This document shows positions 8,705-18,913 of a stretch of DNA of 20,454 nt, piece after piece. Each line of letters begins with the position of its first letter. Position 1 is the stretch's first letter. A program made the position numbers and the translations under genes. The DNA is from Micractinium sp. NFX-FRZ (Eukaryota > Chlorophyta > Trebouxiophyceae > Chlorellales > Chlorellaceae). The stretch is taken from assembly GCA_029339195.1 (NCBI GenBank), contig JAPTJF010000696.1:1-20454 (forward strand). Direction: 5' to 3'. The notes beneath the pieces were generated by a model. It was not told where the DNA came from. It made no database searches and saw nothing but the letters and a program-made list of their open reading frames with translations.

Positions 8705-11700
8705 ATGACAGCCCTAGCGGCCGCTCTGGCCCTGTGCCTGGGGGCCCTTGCAGTGGCCGCCGCCGCCGCTGCCTTGCAGGGGGACGGCCGCCGGCAGGAG
8801 CCAGGGCATCATTCACGCGCCATGCTCCAGACGCGCCCGAAGCCTCCATTCCCGCCTCGGCCACCCCCATCGTGAGACTGGAGGTGGCAGCACACACTGG
8901 CCCAGCAAGCAGCAGCCTGCTGTTGTCCCCGGCAAGCGGGCTTGTGTGTGCACAATCATGAATGCGACTGCCCATGAGCGTGGCAGCGCACTGGCGCCCA
9001 CCTACCCCTCCGGTCGGACCCTTCACATTTTCTTGCCCCAGCTGCTACCTGTCAGTGACTATTATGCACATGCGTACAGAAAGCCACTTGCAGTGCTAAA
9101 CCCCGTCTGCTGTTGGCCGCCCCTTTGACTGCCTGCAGGCCCCGCCCATCCCCTCCACCTCCCTCCCCCTCACCTCGGCCGCCGCCGCCTCCCAAACCCT
9201 CACCACCACCACCCCTGCCAACGAGCCCTCCCCCGCCACTGTGAGTGTGCCGCTGCCCGGGGGCCAGAGTGCCCAACCGGTGAACCAGGCGCGGCGCGTG
9301 GCATCCCACACACTACGATTGCCTGGCATGGTGCCACATGGGCTGCCCAGCTCCTGGCCCCTAGGGCAAGTGGAGCAGCACTGCCGTTCAGCTTGCCCCT
9401 GCCTTGATCTGCAACAGCAGTCTGCGTTGAAGGAGCAGCTGCTGGCTGGACATCTGCAGACAGGACAGGTGGTATGCCTTGGCACGCCCTTTCTCGTCTT
9501 TGTGCCAGCACTGATGCGATGTGTATGTAACACATGTGTACCCACCCACCTGTACAGCTTATTGTGGCCCTACGCTCCCACTGTTGCAGGCCCAGGCCTC
9601 CGCCCTCCCCTCGTCCCCCACCTCCGTCACCATACCCCCCTCCCTCCCCGCTGCCTCCGGCGCCCCCGCCCCCGCCCCCGCCCTCGCCCCCACCGCCTCC
9701 TCCGCCGCCCCCACCACCGCCGAAACCCTCGCCTCCACCACCGAACCCCTCACCCCCACCACCTTCCTCGCCTCCACCTCCGCCTTCGCCCGCACCGTTC
9801 CCTCCCCCCAACCCGTCTCCCCCGCCCCCCAACCCCTCACCTTCTCCGCCCCCCAGCCCTCCTCCTCCGCGTGCCACCCAAGCGTGAGTGTTCCAGCAGG
9901 GTTGGGCACTCTACCGCCCTCAGCAGAGTGGTGGCTGTGGTTGTTGTGGGCATGTATGGTTTTGAATTGCTGCTGCGCTTAGCCGTTGTGTGTGGAGTTG
10001 CGGGTATGGTGTGTGCGCTATACATGAGCCCGTGTTACATGGTAACCCCTCCTCTCGTGTGTCATCACGCTAGCACCGACAATGCCTTTGCCTCTCTGGC
10101 TGCCTGCAGCCCAAGGCCACCTCCGTCCCCCAAGCCACCTCCTCCGACCCCAAGACCGCCGCGCCCACCACCACCGTCAACGCCTCCTCGTCCGCGGCCG
10201 CCAGGCTCCTCTGCACCAACGCCACCTCCTCCTCCGTCATATGCATCAACGGCACTGTCGTGGGGTGAGCGTTGCCTGGCCTGCGGCGAATATGGCGCGG
10301 CAGGGTTGTATGGTAGCTGCCTGGTGCCTTGGGTTGCGTTGCATGTTTACTGCCCCATCCCCAGGCCTTCAATTGCGAGTGCATGCACCTGGGATCCCTG
10401 GGCTCCTGCACAAGGGGGGTTATCTGGCATAACAACAGGGTCGGTAACATAACCACCACCTGTCCAGGTCTCACAGAGGCCTACCAAAGTAATATATACC
10501 CTGCAAACACTATGTGTATGTCCTGACTTGCAGGCTCAAACGGATATGGGCAGCTAGGCAACGGGACCTATGACCGAAGCCTGACCCCTGCCACCGTGCA
10601 CGGCGGCCACGCCTTCAAACAGTTCTCACCCAGCAACTACCACACATGCGGTGTGCGCATCGATGGCACGGCGCTGTGTTGGGGTGAGTGGGTATTTTCT
10701 TGGGCTTTGGCACACCATGGGTGCGTATGTCATTGTGCGTTGTGTGCGTTCCTGACTCAGGTGGAGGCAACAATTCAGTTCATTTTGTGTTTACAGCCCG
10801 TTTCTCCGCAAAGAAACTTGCGATACAGGCAAGTGCGCATATTGAGCCTTCACGCCTGGACCGTTTGTTTTGGCAACTTTTATATATAAAAAAAGGAGGG
10901 AGGTTTGATAGTTAACAGTCAGATCGCACGATTCGCCAAAATAAGCTAGATTCGCCCTATGAAGCGTGTATGGAGGTCTAATGGGAGCACACACGTGATG
11001 GGGGCGCTCACGGCTCGCAAGCCTCTGGCCACTTTCCTGGTTCAAACTATGCTGGCGCCTGGCACCGCCCGTGCACCCATCCCGCCTCAACTGCTTGCAA
11101 CTGGGCTGCTGCTCACTGGTATTGCAGCTTTCTATCTCTGCTGCTGCGTCAAGGGATGATGTTGATGCTTCATACCCAATCTGCTTGAACCTTTCGGCTG
11201 TGTCAGCGGCCGCCTCCCAGTCTCCCCAACACCCCCAACGCCCCCCGGCCTGTGCACAACCCACGCATGCGTAGCTGTTGGTGCCTGCTGGGCTGCAGCT
11301 GCACTCGTGGCCTTGTCATCATTTTGATTCGAAGCCTTGGTGCCTCGCTGTTGGCCCCTTCGTGGAATGCCCTGCCCCGCTGGTGCCGCTACCAATCTTT
11401 ATACATACTATGCATATATGGCGTGCCTGCCTGGCACGGCGTGACCGACAGGTTTCTGCTGCCAGCAAGCTGCCACCACTCCCTGCCAGCTCTCGGACAC
11501 CAATACAGTGAAGCCTACAGAAACTGCAGTGCGCTGCCGAGTGCAGGCAGAGGCAGCCCTCTCGATCGCACGAGCCGTCGGCACCAAACCTGCTAGTGCA
11601 TTTTCAATGCGTATGAAGGCTTGAAGTATCGAACCCACAGATTGCCGCAGAGCGCGGCCTTGCAAAACGCTCGTCAATGCCCGTTGCGCCCGCGCCCGGC

Positions 11701-14700
11701 GTGATTGCATGCAACAGCTCTTAGCCGAAAAACGGCCGAAGCCCTCCAGCAAACTCGCTAGGCAGGCTGCCCTGGTCTCATGGGGGTTCCGGCCGGCTGC
11801 CACGTGCCTCCAGCGCGTGGCTTCTTGGCCCAAGTTTGGCTTTTGCATTTCTTTTGGCCAATGCAAGGAGTAGGGTAGGTTGCGGATATGAAAACTTTCG
11901 CATGTGGCGCCTTGCTTGTGTGTCTTGGTGTGCAGGTAACAACGGGAATGGACAGCTTGGCGACGGAACGACCGTTGCACGGCCAACACCTGTCGCCGTG
12001 CAGGGCGGCCACACCTTCACACAGATCTCCTCCGGCGGCTCACACACCTGCGGTGTGCGCACTGACGGCGCAGCGTTGTGTTGGGGTGAGTGGGGTCTCA
12101 TCCTCAGCTGTCAGCTTTCAGTGGCTGCAATATATGTGCGTGTGTCCCGGCATAGGGATACCGCATGCCTTTCCCGACTGCAAGAGGCAACAACATAACG
12201 AGTGTGCCTTGGTGTGCAGGTGCCAACCCGTATGGACAGCTGGGCGAGGGGATGAACGATGGCCGGCTGACCCCTGTTGCCGTGGGGGGCGGCCACACGT
12301 TCACACAGATCTCCTCTGGAGCCGCCCACACCTGCGGTGTGCGCACCGACGGCACAGCGCTGTGCTGGGGTGAGTGGGGTCTTATCCTCAGCTGTCAGCT
12401 TCAGTGGCTGCATTATCTGTGCGTGTGTCCCGGCGTTGGGATAGCGTATGCCTTTCCTGACTGCAAGAGGCAACAGCATAACGAGTGTGCCTTGGTGTGC
12501 AGGTGCCAACTGGTATGGACAGCTGGGCGACGGGACGACCGATGGCCGGCTGACCCCTGTTGCCGTGGAAGGTGGCCACACATTCACACAGATCTCCTCC
12601 GGCGGTTACCACACGTGTGGTGTGCTCACCGACGGCGCAGCGCTGTGTTGGGGTGAGTGGGGTCTCATCCTCAGCTGTCACTTTCAGTGGCTGCATGTTA
12701 TGCACGTGTGTCCCGGCATAGGGATAGCGCATGCCTTTCCTGACTGCAAGAGGCAACTGTGCCTTGGTGTGCAGGTACCAACTCGGATGGACGGCTGGGC
12801 GACGGGACGACCGATGACCGGCTGACCCCTGTTGTCGTGGAGGGCGGCCACGCCTTCACACAGATTTCCTCCGGCGATGAACACACCTGCGGTGTGCGCA
12901 CGGACGGCGCAGCGCTGTGTTGGGGTGAGTGGCGTTCCTGCTTGGGCTTTGACGGCTCTGGTTCATCACCCTTGTATGTGCCATATGCACAATGAGTGCA
13001 TCTCCCGCTCAGCTTGATGCACGTGCACGCATCAACAGCGTGTTGTGTTGTGCAGGTGCCAACCCGTATGGACAGCTGGGCGACGGGCTGACCGATGGCC
13101 GTTTGACCCCTGTTGTCGTGGAGGGCGGCCATGCCTTCGCACATATCTCGTCTGGCAACTACCATACGTGCGGTGTGCGCGCCGACAGCACAACATTGTG
13201 TTGGGGTGAGTAATGTGGCTTTCTATGTTTTGCCGGTTCTGGCGTTGTGAGCAGTTTATGTATGCTGCCTTGCACAATGTGTGCCTTTCTAGGTTTAGAT
13301 GGAATCTGTACTGCGGATGGTTAGTGTGTGGCTTTGGTATGCAGGTCACAACGGGAGGGGACAGCTGGGCGACGGGACGATGAATGGCAGGCTGACCCCA
13401 GTCACCCTGGCGGGCGGCCTCACCTTCGCACAAGTCTCCTCCGGCGGTCAACACACCTGCGGTGTGCGCACCGATGGCACACTGCAGTGTTGGGGTGAGT
13501 GGGGCCGTTGCCTGAACATTGGCGGATAAGTCGCCGCTAAAATGTTTGTGTGTGCCGTATGTCTTTTGTGTTGACAATGTGTTCCTGTCTAACTCTGCTT
13601 GAGGCAACTGCACACTTTGAGGTTGTCTTGATGCAGGATACAATGCGGATGGGCAACTGGGAAACGGGACCCCCAACGAACGGGTAACCCCTGTGGACGT
13701 GGAGGGCGGCCACACCTTCACACAAGTCTCCTCCGGCACCTCCCACACCTGCAGTGTGCGCACCGATGGCACAACGTTCTGTTGGGGTGAGTGGGGTCTC
13801 ATCCTCAGCGGTCGGCTTTCAGTGGCTGCAATACTGCCGCGTGTGCCGCACCGTAAATGCTCCACATCGAGATAGCGCATGCCTTTCCCGACTGCAAGAG
13901 GCAACAGCATAACGAGTGTGCCTTGGTGTGCAGGTGCCAACCCGGATGGACAGCTGGGCGATGGGACGACCGACGACCGGCCGACCCCTGTTATCGTGGA
14001 GGGCGGGCATGCCTTCACACAGATTTCCTCAGGCGGTTACCACACCTGCAGTGTGCGCACCGACGGCGCAGCGCTGTGTTGGGGTGAGTGACACCGTTGC
14101 TTGGGCTCTGGCAGCACTGCCTCATCATGCTTGTTTGTGGCTTGTGCACAATGATTGTATCTCCTGCTCAGCTTGTCGCAAGTGCACACATTAACAGTGT
14201 GTTGTGGTGCACCGTGGTGTGCAGGTGCCAACTGGAAAGGACAGCTTGGCGACGGAACGACCAATGGCCGGCTGACCCCTGCTGTCGTGGAGGGCAGCCA
14301 CGCCTTCACAAAGATTTCCTCCGGCAATGAACACACCTGCGGTGTGCGCACCGACGGCGCAGCGCTGTGTTGGGGTGAGTGACGCGGCTGCTTGGGCTTT
14401 GGCGGCTCTGGTTCATCATGCTTGTTTGTGCCACATGCACAATGAGTGCATCTCCCGCTGAGCTTGACGCAAGTGCACACATTAACAACGTGTTGTGTTG
14501 TGCAGGTTCTAACGTACATGGACAGCTGGGCGACGGGACGACCGGTGGCCGGCTGACCCGGGTCCCTGTTGTCGTGGAGGGCGGCCACACCTTCACACAG
14601 ATTTCCTCTGGCGGCGCCCACACGTGTGGTGTGCTCACCGACAACACAACGTTGTGCTGGGGTGAGTGGGGTCTCTTCCACGGCTGTCGCCTTTCTGTGG

Positions 14701-15500
14701 CTGCATTATTGGCAGTGTGTCCTGGCGTAGGAATAGCGCACGCCTTTCCTGACTGCAAGAGGCAACAACATGACGAGTGTGTTTGGTTTGCAGGTGTCAA
14801 CTGGTACGGACAACTGGGAGATGGGACGGCAGATGGCCGGCTGACCCCTGTTGTTGTGGAAGGTGGCCATATATTCACACAGATCTCCTCCGGCGGCTCA
14901 CACACCTGCGGTGTGCGCACCGACGGCACAGCGCTGTGTTGGGGTGAGTGGGGTCTCCTCCTCAGCTGTCAGCTTTCAGTGGCTGCATGGTTGGCGCATG
15001 TGCCGTGGCGAGGGTAGCGCACGTCTTTCCTGACTGCAAGAGGCAACAGCATAACGAGTGTGCCCTGGTGTGAAGGTGCCAACCCGGATGGACAGCTGGG
15101 CGATGGGACGACCGACGACCGGCCGACCCCTGTTATCGTGGAGGGCGGCCACACCTTCGCACAAGTCTCTTCGGGAGGTGGCCACACCTGCGGTGTGCGA
15201 ACCGATGGCAGGGCGTTGTGTTGGGGTGAGTGGGGTCGGTGCTTGGGTTGGTGTTGCAGCCTCGGGATTCTTTTGTGCAGCTGCCGGTTGTATATGCCGC
15301 ATGGTACAAGGTGTGTAACTCTTTCGGTTTGGCTTGTTTCAAATGCTGACCATGGTAATGTGGCTTGGTGTGCAGGTTTTAACTCGGGTGGACAGCTGGG
15401 CGACGGAACGACTGATTTCCGTTCGTCCCCTGTCGCTGTGGAGCTCTCCCAAGCCCTCAAACTCATCTCGTCCGGCGGTGCCCACACCTGCGGTTTGTAG
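8705..15500 (+). CDS. Secreted hydroxyproline-rich RCC1-repeat (beta-propeller) protein, 18 exons
   Basis: Exons: 8705-8871, 9139-9240, 9590-9883, 10110-10264, 10534-10683, 11936-12085, 12220-12369, 12503-12652, 12775-12924, 13056-13205, 13345-13494, 13637-13786, 13934-14083, 14225-14374, 14506-14661, 14794-14943, 15076-15225, 15376-15500. Phases join into about 932 residues. MTALAAALALCLGALAVAAA is a signal peptide. Residues 50-230 are a Pro-rich stalk with SPPPP and KPSPPPP motifs, probably hydroxylated and glycosylated as in algal wall glycoproteins. From about 240, each exon encodes one 50-residue RCC1-type blade: G-N-x-x-GQLGDGT, TPV, FTQISSG, HTCGVRTDGTALCWG. Every complete blade has a Cys in HTC and another in CWG, which suggests intrablade disulfides and fits secretion. 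The last exon stops after HTCGL. The propeller's partner is unknown. Exon 17 uses an AAG rather than CAG acceptor. The intron before exon 6 is unusually long. Confidence 0.88.
10534..15500 (+). repeat. Tandem array of exon-intron units encoding RCC1 blades
   Basis: Fourteen exons, twelve of them exactly 150 bp and one 156 bp (14506-14661, two extra codons), all with phase 1 boundaries at TGG G|gtgag. Past the first long intron, spacers are 122-150 bp and are themselves homologous in classes, so the units spread by tandem duplication of exon plus intron. The final unit (15376-15500) is truncated by a TAG. Confidence 0.9.
10684..11935. other. Long intron 5 of the RCC1 gene, likely with an insertion of unknown type
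   Basis: At 1,252 bp it is about nine times longer than the later introns. Its first 90 bases resemble the other introns (GGGCTTTGG, TTCCTGACT, GAGGCAACAA) and its last 30 end in the shared TTGGTGTGCAG. The middle, about 10,780-11,900, has no counterpart and includes an AT-rich patch (TTTTATATATAAAAAAAGG near 10,877). I found no clear terminal inverted repeats or target duplication. A minus-strand open frame at 11408-11989 has no recognisable similarity. Confidence 0.6.
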
Positions 15501-16080
15501 TTGCATCCCTATATCTTCGAAGCGTATCAACGTGCAGCCAACGAAGCTTTCAAAGAGCTCATGGCCGTGCTGGTGCCTGCCAGGCTTGGTTGGACACTCC
15601 ATCGAGCTCTTGCGCCCGAGGCCTGGTTGCCATGGCAGCTGCGGTCGGCGCTGCGTGGTGAGCTGCGCCCCAATGGTGCACGCTTTCTTCCTCTCCTCTC
15701 CTTTCCGCCCTCTCGAATCTCGACCCGCCCTCTCCCATCCATTCTCTGCCTCGTTTCCAAGGTTGGCCCCCCTTCCTCTGCGTCCCTCACGGTGGCTGAC
15801 CCGCTTGCAGTGCTTGGTTGAAGGTGTGCTTCAGTTGGCAATTCAATGCATCAACTCATGGTGACCTGGGCACCTTACCCGAGGCGCTTTTGCCTCATCC
15901 TACTGCCTGCCCAACGTCCTGCTTTGCCTTCGCTTGTGGCTTGCATGCTTTCACTCGTTCCTAGCCATTACCCCAAGTACGTGTAATACCGCAGCACGTG
16001 GAAACCCCAAGCCAATACCGGAGCAAGCAGTGCTGTGCAAACTGATCGGGTAGGTGGCAGAGCACAGTCATAGTGGGCTG
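15501..16080 (+). other. 3' UTR of the RCC1 gene and spacer
   Basis: No coding signal is seen after the TAG at 15498-15500. The stretch includes a pyrimidine-rich segment near 15,690-15,780 and the poly(A) signal listed separately. Similarity to the aminotransferase gene starts weakly at about 16,084. Confidence 0.6.
15982..15986 (+). terminator. TGTAA poly(A) signal of the RCC1 gene
   Basis: TGTAA occurs about 480 bases after the stop codon and just before the start of the duplicated aminotransferase segment. Confidence 0.6.
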
Positions 16081-16418
16081 AGGAGGGCGGCGCCCCATCG
16101 GCGTGGGGTGGCACCCATGTGGAAAGTGACACATGTTGTGGCTTGCGCTAGGCAGAACAGACATGTGGCGTGGCACGGCGCGCCAGCTGTGGCGCGGCGC
16201 CTCCCTGTTTGCGCGCGGGTGTGTGGGGTGCTTGTTGGAGCATACGTGTTCTGTCCTGTCACCCGCGCCGCCCCTGCCTTGCAGGAGCACATGGACCGGC
16301 TGTACGAGGGTGACAAGGCAATCGACATGGACATTGGTGGGAGGGAGGGGCTATGTGCGTGCATCGCTGCAGTTGGGTGTGGCGCGTGTGAAGCGTGTGT
16401 GTGATGGGGGCGGTGGAG

Positions 16419-16505
16419 CCGCCTGGGATGTGCACCGCCGTCCTCAGCCGCCTGGGGTGTGTACCGCCATCCTCGGCCGCTTGGGGTGCGTACCCCCGTC
16501 CTTTG
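16419..16505 (+). repeat. 29-bp minisatellite in intron 9, copy B
   Basis: Three units of 29 bp start CCGCCTGGGATG, CCGCCTGGGGTG and CCGCTTGGGGTG. The period matches copy A (4494-4566) but the unit interior differs. Confidence 0.85.
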
Positions 16506-16659
16506 GGTGCCACCAATGTGCTGTGCCCCATGTTCACATGCCTGCGCCTGCCACCACTGCACGCTGCACATGCATGCCTGTTTTGAGCTCCTGTCCTTCG
16601 CAAGCATTCACCAATGTGCTGCCGGTTCCAGTCAATCAGTTCCAGAGGAGTTTCTGCAG

Positions 16660-16710
16660 GGCTGAACAAGCAGGGGCTCGCGCAGCCGGTGTGCAACACA
16701 ACTGCGTGCA
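16660..16710 (+). pseudogene. Shadow of exon 10 in copy B
   Basis: After TCTGCAG it reads LNKQGLAQPVCNT in frame, against LTKRELAELVSDT in the exon proper at 16762. It is the counterpart of the shadow at 4698, so the shadow predates the segmental duplication. Confidence 0.85.
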
Positions 16711-17946
16711 CTCTTTGAATGTAACACCCAGTTGTACACTCCTCAAACCTGGCCTCCGCAGGGCTGACCAAGCGGGAGTTGGCGGAGCTGGTGTCCGACA
16801 CAGTGGACGCAAACGGCATGAGCGACCACATCCAAAGGGCGCAAGCTGAGTAGCTGTATGACGCGTGTGTTGAATCGAATCGATCCCTCCCTCCCACCTG
16901 CCTCTCTTCAGGGCCCCAGTAGTGTCATGCTCACCGCTCCCCCCCTGACCTTTCCTCCTCGCATCACCTTCCTCTTCCCCCGCTCCCTCCCACCCCTCCC
17001 CTGCCCCAGGAGCGCGGCATCCGGCTGTTCACCTGCCATGTGCGGCGGGGGGCGCCCGATGTGCAGGACCCCGGGTGGAACAGCCACTCCAAGCTCAACT
17101 GCATCGCGGCCTGCATCCAGGCAAGCAGCAGCACCAGACGAGGGAGTGTGATGTGTGTGCTGTGCACCGTGGTGGCCGTGGCGGAGGAGCAGCAGCAGAG
17201 CGCACAGCCGGCTGCCCGTCGGACGCCGTGCGCCCTCGCTTACCCCCGCCTGCAAACCTGCGCTTGCAAGCCTGCACGCCTGTCTGCCTGCCTGCCCACC
17301 TGTGTGCACCCAGAGACAAGCCATCATGCCCTTGCTCCACTCTGCGTGCTTTCTATCTGCAGGCCAACAAGGCGGGCGCTGACGAGGCGCTGATGCTGGA
17401 TCCGCATGGCTTTGTGGTGAGTGGATGAGCGCCCTCCTTTCTGAGCAGGGTGCCCCCGCCTGCACGGGAGGGTGGTGTTTGTATAGGGTTGTTAGGGCGG
17501 TTCGGGTCGGGTGCCTGCCGCCTGTGCCTGCTCAACTTCCTTGAGGAACACTCGTGGGGCTTCCCGGGCCCAGACCCTCTCCACCTGCCCAGAACCCAAC
17601 AGTGCACCTAGCAGCACTGCAGCCTCACCGCCTACCTCTACACCTTCTGTTTCTCTCACCTCCGGCTCCCCCCGGCACCCTTGATGCCTGCAACCGTTGC
17701 TCAATCGGTCAATTCTTCGTTGATGTGCAGGCCACCTGCAACTCCACCAACTTCTTCATCGTCAGAAAGGGAGAGGTGGGCCCGCCCTGTAGCTGAGCTG
17801 GCGGGAGGGGCATGTGCAGGGGGTCCGCAGCCCACGCTGGCGTTGCGTGCCGGGGGGTGGTCAGGGCAGCGCAGCATATGGTGCCCACCAGGCAAGCAAG
17901 CGCCCCCCTCCCCTTTTTAAATGTGTGGGCGCCTTGTTGCCAGCCG

Positions 17947-18020
17947 GTTTGGGCCCCCACTTCCAAACACCGGGTGCCTGGCATGCCGTCCCATGATGCT
18001 GGCTCAGCTTGGCCTTGTGC
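17947..18020 (+). pseudogene. Shadow of exon 15 in copy B
   Basis: GTTTGGGCCCCCACTTCCAA encodes VWAPTSKHRVPGMP, against VWDPTAKYQMPGIT in exon 15 at 18050. It is clearer than its counterpart at 6548. It has no proper acceptor (CCG precedes it). Confidence 0.9.
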
Positions 18021-18778
18021 CCGCTGGTCTCCCACCTGGTTGCGAGCAGGTCTGGGACCCCACTGCCAAGTACCAGATGCCCGGCATCACGCGCTCAAAC
18101 GTGATCAAGCTGTGCCGCTCCGCCGGCATCCCCGTGCGCGAGCTGGATTTCTCGCTCACGCAGGCAAGCCTTTGAGTAAAGGCGTTCCTTAGACGCTACC
18201 TTGTATGTGGGATGAGAGGGGTTGTCTTGTGTTTGTTGCAAGCTCTGATCGTTGCATTCACGTTATCTAGTGTGTAAATTGTCAAGCACTCATATATGGT
18301 GGGGTTGGGGTGGTTGCGTCTCCGTGTGCAAGGTAGGCCGCTTGCTCATGCAGGCACAGTCAGGTTGACCATTCTGTTTCCATCCCCGCTGCTGCTTTCC
18401 GCCTTTCAGGTCAACCTCCATCCCTTCTGCCATCATCATCCGCCCTGCTCCCTTCGCCTGCTCTGCCCGCAGGTATACAGCGCAGAGGAGGCGTTTTTGA
18501 CTGGCACCTTTGCTGGCCAGATACCCGTGCGGGAGGTGGATGGGCGGCTGATTGGCAGCGGGGCGCGTGGGCCCATGGTAGAGCGGCTGCAGCGGCTGTA
18601 TGCTGAGCTGTGCGGGATGCAGGCGGCGGCGGGGCGGGCAGCGGTGCAGCCGTGATTGAGTGGGTGGAAATAGCTGTGGTGCGGGCCCTGGCAAGCTGGC
18701 GCGCTGCTCGGCTGTACGCTGTACTGTGCAGCTGCGGGCTGTGCAACAAACAAGTGGCGGTTGGGCGCATGGTAGTGT

Positions 18779-18820
18779 TGCAGTCGTTCCTCCCTGCTGC
18801 TCCAGGGAGGAGCAAGTGCA
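18779..18820 (+). other. 3' UTR hairpin, copy B
   Basis: It has the same CCTCCCTG/CAGGGAGG stem as at 7393-7414. One outer base pair is lost relative to copy A (AAGTGCA in place of AACTGCA). Confidence 0.55.
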
Positions 18821-18908
18821 GCACAACCATCGGGTGCGCTCTGGCTACATCCTGCCAAGCCATCAACGCCCTGCTCCGCTCTGCCCCTCCCGCCTGTGCC
18901 CATGGCGT

Positions 18909-18913
18909 TGTAA
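18909..18913 (+). terminator. TGTAA poly(A) signal, copy B
   Basis: It lies at the position equivalent to 7514-7518, after the copy B stop codon. Confidence 0.5.

Larger units (their letters stand above)
4017..8962 (+). repeat. Segmental duplication, copy A
   Basis: This segment (aminotransferase exon 8 to RCC1 intron 1) is repeated at about 16,084-20,365. Offsets are 11,920 at exon 9, 11,431 at exon 12, 11,396 at the stop codon and 11,394 at the RCC1 start, so the difference comes mainly from a deletion in copy B. Similarity is high from exon 12 through the spacer and weak at the exon 8 end. Confidence 0.9.
16084..18655 (+). pseudogene. Truncated second copy of the sulfotransferase/aminotransferase gene
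   Basis: Recognisable exons: decayed exon 8 (about 16084-16217, ending in GASLFAR against SALLFAQ), exon 9 at 16285-16336, partial exon 10 from 16762, exon 12 at 17010-17120, exon 13 at 17363-17416, exon 14 at 17731-17775, exon 15 at 18050-18163 and exon 16 at 18473-18655. Exons 1-7, the whole sulfotransferase-like domain, are absent. Exon 10 follows copy A to ANGM.DHIQ, then reads into a stop at 16851-16853. The rest of exon 10 and all of exon 11 (the VTRG segment) are deleted. Exons 12-16 remain open, keep the PLP lysine motif SHSKLN and GITRSNVI, and reuse the GC donors of introns 12 and 15. The loss of start, N-domain and exon 11 argues for a pseudogene. A short transcript from exon 12 onward cannot be excluded. 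Confidence 0.85.

Noticed and set aside
9200..9877. Minus-strand Gly-rich open frame of 225 codons
   Set aside because: It is the antisense of the Pro-rich exons (CCN codons read back as GGN). The plus strand joins by phase and splice sites into a signal-peptide protein.
11320..11640. tRNA-like B-box sequences (GATTCGAAGCC, and GTGGGTTCGAT on the minus strand)
   Set aside because: No matching A box, acceptor stem or cloverleaf could be built around either.
13032..14018. Minus-strand open frame of 328 codons
   Set aside because: It is antisense to RCC1 exons and introns and shows repeated copies of the same antisense blade sequence, so it is a shadow of the array.
11936..15500. Regularly spaced repeats resembling a CRISPR-like array
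   Set aside because: The repeat is a 150-bp coding exon with conserved splice sites and homologous introns, not a short repeat with unique spacers.
16133..16849. Plus-strand open frame of 238 codons as a real gene
   Set aside because: It reads exon 8 and 10 remnants and introns in mixed frames. It has no consistent protein similarity and lies inside the pseudogene.
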